Below are positions 6,102 to 13,896 of a DNA stretch of 18,340 bases, piece after piece. The translations under genes were made by a program, and so were the position numbers. The stretch lies in the NCBI GenBank assembly GCA_964550325.1, contig CAZJYT010000015.1, positions 1 through 18,340 on the forward strand, written 5' to 3'. Position 1 is the stretch's first letter. Each line of letters begins with the position of its first letter. The notes beneath the pieces are model-generated. The model ran no database searches. It saw nothing but the letters and a program-made list of their open reading frames with translations, and was not told the origin of the DNA. Source of the DNA: CAZJYT01 sp964550325 (lineage in GTDB: Bacteria; Patescibacteriota; Minisyncoccia; Minisyncoccales; CAZJYT01).

Positions 6102-7825
6102 CAAAAGATTATCTTTCTCTCATTCTCTATTTTTATCTTTTCAATAAATTTTGTCAAGCTCATTTCTCCTAAATCTCCTTTTTTTCTTTTTCTTACCCTT
6201 ACTCTTTTTCTTTTTTTCTCTTTACTTCCTATTACCAATATATAAGGAATCTTTTGGATTTCTCCTTCTCTAATTCTCTTTGAAATTGTCTCTTTACTAG
6301 CCTTAGTCTGGGTCCTAAAACCAAGGGTTTTAAGTTGGAAGTTTATTTTTTTAGCATACTCTTCATATTGAGAAGTAACTGGTAAAATCCAAATTTGCTC
6401 TGGGGCTAACCACAAAGGCAAGGCTCCTCCATAGTTTTCAATTAACACCCCAATAAATCTCTCAAGGGAGCCCAATAATGCTCGGTGGATCATAATTGGG
6501 GTTTTCCTCTCTCCTTTCTCATCAATAAAGCTTAGTTTAAATCTTTCAGGAAGATTAAAATCAATCTGAATAGTAGTACACTGCCATAATCTCTTGAGAC
6601 AATCTTTTATCTTTATATCAATTTTTGGTCCATAAAAAACTCCTCCTTGAGGATCAATCTGGTATTTCAAATTCAATTTTTTTAATACCCACTCTAAACT
6701 CTTTGTGGCTTTCTTCCAAAGCTTCAAGGTGCCCGCATATTTCTCTGGACGAGTAGAAAGAAAAATTTCATATTCCTCAAATCCAAAAGTCTTTAAAATT
6801 TTTAGTCCATGTTTTAAAACCCTCTCTATTTCTTTTTCTAATTGATCTTCTCTACACCAAATATGAGCATCGTCTTGGGTAAAACCCCGAACCCTCATTA
6901 AACCATGCAATACTCCTGCCCTCTCATAGCGATAAACAGTTCCAAATTCTGCATATTTAATCGGAAGCTCCCTATAAGATCTGATTTTTGAACTATAAAT
7001 CTTAACATGAAAAGGACAATTCATTGGTTTCAAAAGATATTCTTCCTTATCAATCCTGATAGGAGAGTAAATATTTTCTTTATAAAGATCCCAGTGACCA
7101 GAGGTTTTCCATAGATTTAGGTTCCCAAGATGGGGAGTTGTTACCCATTGATAACCCTCCTTTTCTAACTCTTCAACCAAAAATTTTTTAATTATTTCTC
7201 TCAAAATTGTTCCTTTTGGTAACCATAAAGGTAGCCCTGCTCCTACCTCCTTGTCAAAAATAAACAATTCTAATTTTTGACCCAACACCCTATGGTCTCT
7301 CTTTTGTGCCTCCTCTTTGAATTTAAGATACTCCTTTAATTCTTTTTTAAAAAGAAAGGCTATTCCATAAATGCGAGTTAGCATCGGGTTCTCTTCTTTT
7401 CCTCTCCAATAGGCACCGGCAATTCTTTCTAATTTAAAAGAGTCAGAAGGAATTTCTTTTGTAGAGCGAACATGGGGACCCTTACAAAGGTCAATAAAGT
7501 CCCCAACTTTGTAAATAGTTATTTTATCTTCTGGAATTTCTTCAATTAATTCTAATTTATAAGGTTGATCTTTAAAAATTTCCCTTGCTTTCTTCTTTAG
7601 AATAACCTCTTTTTTAAACCTGAGATTCTTTCTTAAAAGTTCTCTCATTTTTTTCTCAATTTCTTTCAAGCTCTCATTAGTGATTGGTTGGGGAAGTTCA
7701 AATTCGTAATAAAAGCCATTTTCTATGGCAGGACCCAGTCCAAATTTCACTCCCGGAAAGAGCTCTTTTACTGAATAAGCTAAGATATGGGCTAAAGAAT
7801 GTCTGATGCTAGTGATTTTAGCCAT
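6101..7825 (-). CDS. thrS: Threonyl-tRNA synthetase lacking the TGS domain
   Basis: Attaches threonine to tRNA-Thr. The ATG at 7825 (MAKITSIRHSLAH) is chosen because it lies 11 nt after the dnaE stop and begins directly at the conserved editing domain; a longer in-frame start at 7870 would add 15 non-conserved residues inside dnaE. The 574-residue protein has the N2 editing-site histidines in H-x3-H (His9, His13) and C-x3-H (Cys114, His118). Class II catalytic motifs follow: MNCPFH zinc-ligand region, motif 2 with YRYERAGVLHGLMRVRGFTQ, and motif 3 with RALLGSLERFIG. A C-terminal anticodon-binding domain starts near LAPEQIWILPV. Typical bacterial enzymes (about 640 residues) carry an N-terminal TGS domain, which is absent here. 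No Shine-Dalgarno is evident, consistent with coupling to dnaE. Confidence 0.95.
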   Translation of the reverse strand: MAKITSIRHSLAHILAYSVKELFPGVKFGLGPAIENGFYYEFELPQPITNESLKEIEKKMRELLRKNLRFKKEVILKKKAREIFKDQPYKLELIEEIPEDKITIYKVGDFIDLCKGPHVRSTKEIPSDSFKLERIAGAYWRGKEENPMLTRIYGIAFLFKKELKEYLKFKEEAQKRDHRVLGQKLELFIFDKEVGAGLPLWLPKGTILREIIKKFLVEELEKEGYQWVTTPHLGNLNLWKTSGHWDLYKENIYSPIRIDKEEYLLKPMNCPFHVKIYSSKIRSYRELPIKYAEFGTVYRYERAGVLHGLMRVRGFTQDDAHIWCREDQLEKEIERVLKHGLKILKTFGFEEYEIFLSTRPEKYAGTLKLWKKATKSLEWVLKKLNLKYQIDPQGGVFYGPKIDIKIKDCLKRLWQCTTIQIDFNLPERFKLSFIDEKGERKTPIMIHRALLGSLERFIGVLIENYGGALPLWLAPEQIWILPVTSQYEEYAKKINFQLKTLGFRTQTKASKETISKRIREGEIQKIPYILVIGSKEKKRKRVRVRKRKKGDLGEMSLTKFIEKIKIENERKIIF

Positions 7826-7836
7826 TTTGATATATT

Positions 7837-10800
7837 TTAGGTCTCCATTATTTCTAAGGCCTCTTCGCAAATTACTTTTGGAATCCCATCCCGGGTATCA
7901 ACCCTTCCCTTAATTATGACCACTTTATCTTGCTGGAATATCTCTGGATACTTCTCAATAGTTCCCGGGAAAACCACTACCTCAATCTTTGTCTCTCTGT
8001 CCTCAAGTTTTGTAAAAAGCATTGGCTTCCCATTTTTAGTAATTACTTTTTTAATAGAAGAAATCACACCCCCTATTTTAACAACCTTTCCCGCTAAATC
8101 TTGAGAAATCTGTGAGAGGGGTAATACTTTCTTTTCTAAAAACCTTTTAAATCGTTCAACTGGGTGAGAAGTTACATAAAGTCCTAATAACTCTTTTTCC
8201 CATTTCAACTTTTCTATAGAAGTAGCAGGTTTTGCGGGAAAAAGTTTAAAAGAAAGACCTTGAGAAAGATTATCAAATAATCCTTTTTGTCCTTCCATTT
8301 TCATTTTCTGACTCTCTCTGCATAATTCTAAAAGTCGCTCTAAATTCTCAAGAAGCTGATTTCTCTCTCCTAATCTATCAAAACATCCTGCCTTGATTAA
8401 AGCCTCAAAGGATTTTTTATTGAGGTCTTTTGGGTTTATCCTTTGAACAAATTCAAAAATTGATCTATAAGGACCCTTTGCTATTCTCTCTTTTACAATT
8501 GCTTTTACCGTATTATGCCCTACATTTTTTATGGCTAACAAACCAAAACGAATTTTATTAGGTAAGATAGTGGTGAAATTTTCTAAACTCTCATTAATAT
8601 CTGGGGGTAAGACCTCAATTCCCATTCTCTTACATTCAGAAATTAAAAATCCAACCCTCTCAACATCATGGAGTTCAGAAGTCAAAAGAGAAGTCATAAA
8701 TTCTAAGGGAAAGTGGGTTTTTAAAAAGGCAGTTTGATAAGCAATAATGGCATAGGCTGTGCTATGGCTTTTATTAAATGAGTAGCGAGCAAAAGGTTCA
8801 AACCAATGCCATATTTTCAAAGCAGTCTCTTCATGAATATTATTTTTCTTACAACCAGAGATAAACTTTTCTTTTTGTTGAAGTAAAAGGGCTCTGATTT
8901 TTTTACCAATAGCCTTTCTTAACACATCTGCCTCTACGAGAGAAAAACCTGCTAGTTCTTGAGCTATTTTCATTATTTGTTCTTGATAAACTGGGATAGA
9001 AAATGTCTCTGCCAAAATTGGTTTTAATTTTGGATGTAAATATTCAATTCTTTTCTTTTTATGTTTACCAGCAATATAATCAGGAATAAAATTCATAGGA
9101 CCGGGCCTATAAAGAGCCAACATGGCAATTATGTCCTCAATAGTGTTAGGTTTTAATTGTTTGAGATATCTTTTCATTCCTTCACTTTCTAATTGGAAAA
9201 CACCGGTAGTCTCTCCTCTTTGTAAAAGCTTAAAGGTTTTTTTATCGTCAAGGAGGATATTTTCAATATCAATCTTCTTCCCTCTTAATTGAGAGATTAA
9301 ATTAAGAGTATCTTCAATAATAGTAAGATTTTTTAGACCCAAAAAATCTATTTTTAACAGCCCAAGTTCTTCAATAGAATGCATCTCATACTGAGTAACA
9401 ACTATCTTTTTATTCTGGGTGGCATGTTGAAGGGGAATGAATTCTTCTAAGGGTTGAGAAGAAATTACTACTCCACAGGCATGAGTAGAAACATGTCTTG
9501 CGCATCCTTCTATTTTCTTTGCATAATCAATTAATCTTTGGGCTTTCTCATCATTGAGATAGAGCTCTTGGAATTCTTTTACGCTAGCTAAGGTCTCATC
9601 AAGGGTAAAATTGGCAGGAATCATCTTAGCAATTTTGTCACAATAACTATAAGAGTAACCTAAGGCTCTTCCTACATCTCTTACTACTGCTCTTGCTGCC
9701 ATTGTTCCAAAGGTAATTATTTGGGCTACCTTGTCTCTTCCGTATTTTTTAGCGGCATATTCAATCACTTCATCTCTTCTGCGATCTGTAAAATCTAAAT
9801 CAATATCGGGTAAAGAAATTCTCTCGGGGTTAAGAAATCTTTCAAACAAAAGATCGTATTTTAAAGGATCTATATTGGTAATATTCAACAAATATGCCAC
9901 CAAAGAGCTTCCTACACTTCCTCTTCCTGGACCCACAACGATCCCATTCTCTTTTGCCCAGTTAACAAGATCTTGAACAATCAAGAAATATGAAGCGAAA
10001 CCAGTTTTTTTAATTATTTCCAATTCATATTTCATCCTTTGGATCACTTTCTGAGGAATTTTTTCTCTGTATCTGTTTTTAATTCCCTGATAACAAAGCT
10101 TTGTTAAGTATTCCTGGGGTGTTTCTTTATTGGGAGTTTCAAAAATGGGTAGTTTTATCTCTCCTGTTTTAAATTTAAAATTACAGAGCTCGGTAATTTT
10201 TTGGGTATTTTCAATTGCTTCTGGAATTTTTTCAAAATCTTTGATCATTCTCTCTGGGGACCTTATTGAGAAATCATCGGCTCTCATTGTCAATCTTTCT
10301 GGATCATCCGGTTTAGCTCCGGTGTTAATTAACATTAAAATATCCTGTATTTTTGCATCTTCTGGACTAAGATAATGACAATCATTTGTTGCCACTAATG
10401 GTATATGATATTTTTTTGAAATTTCTATTAGGGCTTTATTTACCTTTTTTTGGTCTGAAATATTTGGGTGGTGTTGAACCTCTAAATAAAAATTGTCTTT
10501 TCCAAAAATATTTTGATATTTGAGAGCAACCTCTATGGCTTCTTTTATTTTCCTTTTTAGAATTAATTGGGGAATTTTTCCTTGTAAGCAGGCAGAAAGA
10601 GCGATTAAGCCTTCTGAATGTTGAGATAGTAGATCTTCATCAATTCTTGGTTTGTAATAAAATCCCTCTAAGTGGGCTTTGGTGACTAATTTCACTAGGT
10701 TCTTGTATCCCTTTTCATTTTTTACCAATAAAACTAGATGGTATTTTTTGTCATCGATGTTGGCTCTTTTTTGATGCATTTTCTCGTAAGCCAAGTACAT

Positions 10801-11001
10801 CTCGCATCCAATAATTGGTTTTATTCCTTTTTTCTTTGCCTCTTTGTAAAACTCTACCGCACCATAGAGATTTCCATGGTCAGTTAAGGCAACGGAAGAC
10901 ATTCCCAATTTCTCAATATAATCTAAAATCTCCTTGATTTTAGGTAGGCCATCAAGGAGACTATAATGACTGTGCAAATGTAAATGAGTAAATTTTCTCA
11001 T
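7837..11001 (-). CDS. dnaE: DNA polymerase III alpha subunit (DnaE-type)
   Basis: Catalytic subunit of the replicative polymerase. The 1054-residue protein starts with a PHP domain whose metal-site motifs look intact: HLHSHYSLLDG (8-18), TDHG (40-43), GCEMY (65-69) and NDCHY (206-210). The polymerase core contains GPGRGSVGSSLVAYLL (357-372) and the catalytic LPDIDLDF (397-404; Asp399 and Asp401), with the third Asp probably in LLKIDFLGL. Helix-hairpin-helix elements and a C-terminal OB fold (GGVISSIKKVITKNGKPM) follow. It is shorter than E. coli DnaE (1160) and the extreme C-terminal tau-binding tail appears absent. The apparently complete PHP site raises the possibility of intrinsic proofreading, as known in other bacterial alpha subunits. 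The ATG overlaps the preceding stop (ATGA). Confidence 0.97.
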   Translation of the reverse strand: MRKFTHLHLHSHYSLLDGLPKIKEILDYIEKLGMSSVALTDHGNLYGAVEFYKEAKKKGIKPIIGCEMYLAYEKMHQKRANIDDKKYHLVLLVKNEKGYKNLVKLVTKAHLEGFYYKPRIDEDLLSQHSEGLIALSACLQGKIPQLILKRKIKEAIEVALKYQNIFGKDNFYLEVQHHPNISDQKKVNKALIEISKKYHIPLVATNDCHYLSPEDAKIQDILMLINTGAKPDDPERLTMRADDFSIRSPERMIKDFEKIPEAIENTQKITELCNFKFKTGEIKLPIFETPNKETPQEYLTKLCYQGIKNRYREKIPQKVIQRMKYELEIIKKTGFASYFLIVQDLVNWAKENGIVVGPGRGSVGSSLVAYLLNITNIDPLKYDLLFERFLNPERISLPDIDLDFTDRRRDEVIEYAAKKYGRDKVAQIITFGTMAARAVVRDVGRALGYSYSYCDKIAKMIPANFTLDETLASVKEFQELYLNDEKAQRLIDYAKKIEGCARHVSTHACGVVISSQPLEEFIPLQHATQNKKIVVTQYEMHSIEELGLLKIDFLGLKNLTIIEDTLNLISQLRGKKIDIENILLDDKKTFKLLQRGETTGVFQLESEGMKRYLKQLKPNTIEDIIAMLALYRPGPMNFIPDYIAGKHKKKRIEYLHPKLKPILAETFSIPVYQEQIMKIAQELAGFSLVEADVLRKAIGKKIRALLLQQKEKFISGCKKNNIHEETALKIWHWFEPFARYSFNKSHSTAYAIIAYQTAFLKTHFPLEFMTSLLTSELHDVERVGFLISECKRMGIEVLPPDINESLENFTTILPNKIRFGLLAIKNVGHNTVKAIVKERIAKGPYRSIFEFVQRINPKDLNKKSFEALIKAGCFDRLGERNQLLENLERLLELCRESQKMKMEGQKGLFDNLSQGLSFKLFPAKPATSIEKLKWEKELLGLYVTSHPVERFKRFLEKKVLPLSQISQDLAGKVVKIGGVISSIKKVITKNGKPMLFTKLEDRETKIEVVVFPGTIEKYPEIFQQDKVVIIKGRVDTRDGIPKVICEEALEIMET

Positions 11002-11660
11002 TCCACTCTTTTTTTATATCTCAAACCCTCAATTTTTATTTTCCCCGCAATTATTCCCTTTTTTAAAAACAAGGTCTCACTAATTTTTAAATTAGTTAGA
11101 TTAAGTTGTCCAAAGATAGTAATTTCTTGAAGATCTAAAGAACCCTCCAAAATTCCATCTTCTAAATCAATGTTTTTAACCTTTGCCCTCTGAAGAATTA
11201 TATCGCCTCTAATAGTTCCTGTCACATCTTTTAAATCTTGGAGTAGTATTTTTTTTAGGTTCACATTTCCTAAGACCTTTATTTCACCTAGACCAAGGAA
11301 TCCTTTTATTTTTGCCGACTCAAAGTTGAGATCTTTTTCAATTACAGCTCCTACTAAATTTGCTCCCTCTCTTATTATTGCTCCTTTACAATTTAAACTT
11401 CCTTTCATTCTTGCCTCCCCTAAATAAAAAACCCTGGTAAAAACAGCGAAATTGAAATTAACATCGGAATGAAAGACGCTCTTGTTAAAATATACTGGAC
11501 CCAAGAATTTACTTCCCTCAAAAGAAAGAGGAACCTTTATCTCCATTCCCGAGAGATTGAGTTCTTCAATTATTTTATTTTTAAATTCTGGAATTTTCCC
11601 GCTCATCTCAGTAGCAGTTAATTCTCTCATAATCTCTTTTTGAGATAAGAGTTCCTTCAT
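10998..11660 (-). CDS. Beta-helix / pentapeptide-repeat-like cytosolic protein, first gene of the operon
   Basis: A 220-residue protein I cannot assign to a function. From about residue 35 to 215 it consists of short repeating units with regularly spaced Phe, Leu and Ile separated by Gly, Lys and Asn turns (for example LSFEGSKFLGPVYFNKSVF, then NLVGAVIEKDLNFESAKI), the look of a right-handed quadrilateral beta helix of the pentapeptide-repeat type. There is no signal peptide or membrane segment. The first 30 residues are helical and charged. It heads the operon and overlaps dnaE by 4 nt, so its product is made in step with the replicative polymerase. Some pentapeptide proteins mimic DNA and bind gyrase, but this protein is basic-acidic mixed and that role cannot be claimed. 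A second in-frame ATG at codon 11 is an alternative start. Confidence 0.75.
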   Translation of the reverse strand: MKELLSQKEIMRELTATEMSGKIPEFKNKIIEELNLSGMEIKVPLSFEGSKFLGPVYFNKSVFHSDVNFNFAVFTRVFYLGEARMKGSLNCKGAIIREGANLVGAVIEKDLNFESAKIKGFLGLGEIKVLGNVNLKKILLQDLKDVTGTIRGDIILQRAKVKNIDLEDGILEGSLDLQEITIFGQLNLTNLKISETLFLKKGIIAGKIKIEGLRYKKRVE

Positions 11661-11669
11661 ATTTTTAAA

Positions 11670-11697
11670 ATTATATCAAATAAATTAAATCTGCCAA
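11670..11697 (-). promoter_or_regulatory. Promoter of the minus-strand replication operon
   Basis: Minus-strand TTGGCA (11692-11697), a 16-nt spacer and an extended -10, TGATATAAT (TATAAT at 11670-11675). The -10 hexamer ends only 9 nt before the ATG at 11660, so transcription should begin about 2-3 nt before the start codon and the message would be essentially leaderless. If instead the ATG at codon 11 is used, the leader would be about 33 nt. Confidence 0.7.
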
Positions 11698-11779
11698 GTC
11701 AGGAAAAATTTCTAAGTAAATTTTATAATATTAATTTGACCAGAGGAATAAAATGAGTTAAAAAATAAATGATAAGGAA

Positions 11780-11809
11780 TTAAGAAAAATATTTTAAATT
11801 TAGTAAAAT
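11780..11809 (+). promoter_or_regulatory. Putative promoter of the pilB-yebC operon
   Basis: TAAAAT at 11804-11809 ends 8 nt before the ATG at 11818. A weak TTAAGA (11780-11785) lies 18 nt upstream. No Shine-Dalgarno sequence precedes the ATG, which supports a leaderless transcript. The whole region is so AT-rich that other hexamers are possible. Confidence 0.4.
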
Positions 11810-11817
11810 AACCAATT

Positions 11818-13140
11818 ATGGCAGAAGAAAGAGGAAAAATTATCGGAGAGGTAACCCTCTCCCCCCCTCTTCTTGAAGAGATTAGAAAGAAAGTAAAGAA
11901 TTTATCACAGCTCCAGAGAAAGATTATGGAATGTTCAGCTAAAAGAAATTTTAGCACTAGTGAATTATTGGAAGTAATATTAAGCGGAGCAATCATTCTT
12001 AATGCCTCGGATATTCATTTTGAGCCTCAAGAAAAACAAACCAGATTAAGGATGCGAATGGACGGAATGCTTCATGATGTGGTTGATTTAGAGTTAAAAA
12101 TCTATAAAAGAATATTGTCCAGAATTAAACTCCTCTCTAAGCTAAAAATAAATGTTACTACCAAGCCCCAGGATGGGAGATTCTCTATCGTAATGGGAAA
12201 AAATGTGGTTGAAATCAGAACCTCCATTTTACCCTCCGAGTGGGGCGAAGCTATTGTGATGAGAACCTTAAATCCTGAAAATCTATTAGATGTGGAAGCC
12301 TTAGGCTTAAGAAAAGATTTGGTAGAAGTTTTTGAAAAAGAGATGAAACGTCCAAACGGAATGATTATTGTTACAGGTCCTACAGGCTCTGGTAAAACCA
12401 CTACCCTCTATGCGGTTTTAAGGAAACTAAATAGCCCCGACATAAAAATTATTACCCTTGAAGACCCTGTTGAATATCATTTGGAAGGTCTTTCTCAAAC
12501 CCAAATTGACCCCAAAAGGGGCTATACCTTTGCCTCTGGACTCAGGGCGGTGCTAAGGCAGGATCCAGATGTGATCTTGGTAGGAGAAATGAGAGATTTA
12601 GAAACTGCTGAAATTGCCTGCCAGGCTGCTTTAACTGGACACTTAGTCTTTACGACTTTACATACTAATGATGCTGCCGGAGCAATAGTGAGGTTGGTAG
12701 ATTTGGGAGTAAGACCAGTTACTATTGCTCCTGCTTTAAATATGGTAATTGCCCAAAGATTACCCCGAAAAGTATGTAAAAAATGCGCGGAATTCAAAAC
12801 CCCCTCAGAAGAAGAATTGGAAAAGATAAAAAAAAGTTTATCTTATGTAAAAAAAGAAATCATTCCTCCCGTATTTTTTCAAAAGGATTTCAAAATACCT
12901 GTCGCAAGGGGATGTGAGGATTGTAATTTTACTGGCTACCGTGGTAGAATTGGAATTTATGAATTTTTTTTGGTAGATGACGAAATGGAAAGATTTATTC
13001 TTACTAGTCCTTCAATTGTGGAGCTAAGGGAATTAGCCATGAAGAAAGGTATGGTATTAATGCATGAGGATGGGATAATTAAGGTTTTAGAAGGAATTAC
13101 TACCTTAGAAGAAGTAGAAAGGGTTACTGGAGAAAAATAA
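11818..13140 (+). CDS. PilB/GspE-family type IV pilus assembly or type II secretion ATPase
   Basis: Hexameric cytoplasmic ATPase that powers pilus extension or secretion. In the 440-residue protein, an N2 domain (ILNASDIHFEPQ at 60-71; RMRMDGMLHDV) leads into the RecA-like motor: Walker A GPTGSGKT (187-194), aspartate box ITLEDPVEY (212-220), Walker B DVILVGEMRD (251-260) and histidine box TGHLVFTTLHTND (273-285). A tetracysteine zinc element near the C-terminus (CKKC and CEDCNFTGYRGR) is typical of PilB/GspE and absent from retraction ATPase PilT, so assembly is favoured. The usual N-terminal MshEN/N1 domain is missing; PilB proteins are commonly about 560 residues. No other pilus genes are visible, so PilB versus GspE cannot be decided. 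It is followed after 12 nt by yebC. Confidence 0.92.
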   Translation: MAEERGKIIGEVTLSPPLLEEIRKKVKNLSQLQRKIMECSAKRNFSTSELLEVILSGAIILNASDIHFEPQEKQTRLRMRMDGMLHDVVDLELKIYKRILSRIKLLSKLKINVTTKPQDGRFSIVMGKNVVEIRTSILPSEWGEAIVMRTLNPENLLDVEALGLRKDLVEVFEKEMKRPNGMIIVTGPTGSGKTTTLYAVLRKLNSPDIKIITLEDPVEYHLEGLSQTQIDPKRGYTFASGLRAVLRQDPDVILVGEMRDLETAEIACQAALTGHLVFTTLHTNDAAGAIVRLVDLGVRPVTIAPALNMVIAQRLPRKVCKKCAEFKTPSEEELEKIKKSLSYVKKEIIPPVFFQKDFKIPVARGCEDCNFTGYRGRIGIYEFFLVDDEMERFILTSPSIVELRELAMKKGMVLMHEDGIIKVLEGITTLEEVERVTGEK

Positions 13141-13152
13141 AACTAAAGGATT

Positions 13153-13884
13153 ATGAGTGGTCATTCGCACGCTAAAAATGTAAAAAGAATTAAAGAAGCT
13201 GATGCCAAAAGAAGAGGTCAGATTTTCTCAAAGATTAGCCGTTTAATCACAGTAGCTGTAAGAGAGGGGGGGGCAAATATTGAAACTAACTCCAAATTAA
13301 GAATGGCTGTTGAAATGGCAAGAGAATTTAATATGCCAAAAGAGAATGTTGAAAGGGCAATAAAAAGGGCAAGTGGAGAAACAGATAGAGAAAAATTGGA
13401 AGAGATTTCTTTTGAGGCTTATGGTCCAGGAGGAGTAGCTCTCATTATCGAAGGAATTACAGATAACAAAAGAAGAACTATTTCCGAGCTCAAACAGATC
13501 CTCCAGGAATATCAAGGAAAATTAGTTAAGGAAGGAACAGTAAAATGGATGTTTAAAAAAATGGGATGTATTAGGATAAATTTAAAAGATCAAGACAAAA
13601 AAATAGAGAGAGAAGAAATGGAGTTAATAGCCATTGAGGCAGGGGCAGAGGATCTTTTTTGGAAAGAAGATGGATTAGAGGTATATACTAAAGTTGAGGA
13701 ATTGGAAGAGGTAAAAAGAAGATTAAAAGAGAAAGGAATAAAAATTGAAACAACCTCCTTAGATTGGATTCCCAAAGAAAGAATAAAGTTAGATGAAAAG
13801 AGAAGAGAAAATTGTGAGAGGCTTTTTGAGAGCTTAGATGAGAATGACGCTGTCCAAGAAATATACTCAAATCTGGAAATTTAA
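13153..13884 (+). CDS. yebC: YebC/TACO1-family translation or regulatory protein
   Basis: A 243-residue member of the YebC family, with the conserved start MSGHSHAKNVKRIKEADAK, KRRGQIFSKISRLITVAVREGG, RMAVEMAREFNMPKENVERAI and the mid-domain YGPGGVALIIEGITDNKRR. Family members were first described as transcription regulators (PmpR); more recent work attributes to them ribosome association and relief of stalling at proline runs. The usual second residue pattern MAGHSKWANIKH is modified here to MSGHSHAKNVKR. An AAAGGA Shine-Dalgarno-like element stands just before ATTATG. The gene is 12 nt after the ATPase gene and 12 nt before the activator gene, so all are probably in one transcript. Confidence 0.94.
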   Translation: MSGHSHAKNVKRIKEADAKRRGQIFSKISRLITVAVREGGANIETNSKLRMAVEMAREFNMPKENVERAIKRASGETDREKLEEISFEAYGPGGVALIIEGITDNKRRTISELKQILQEYQGKLVKEGTVKWMFKKMGCIRINLKDQDKKIEREEMELIAIEAGAEDLFWKEDGLEVYTKVEELEEVKRRLKEKGIKIETTSLDWIPKERIKLDEKRRENCERLFESLDENDAVQEIYSNLEI

Positions 13885-13896
13885 AATTAAAGAATT

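Noticed and set aside
7826..7870. Longer N-terminus for thrS starting at 7870
   Set aside because: The extra 15 residues lie mostly inside the dnaE 3' end in another frame and have no ThrRS similarity; the conserved domain starts right after the ATG at 7825.
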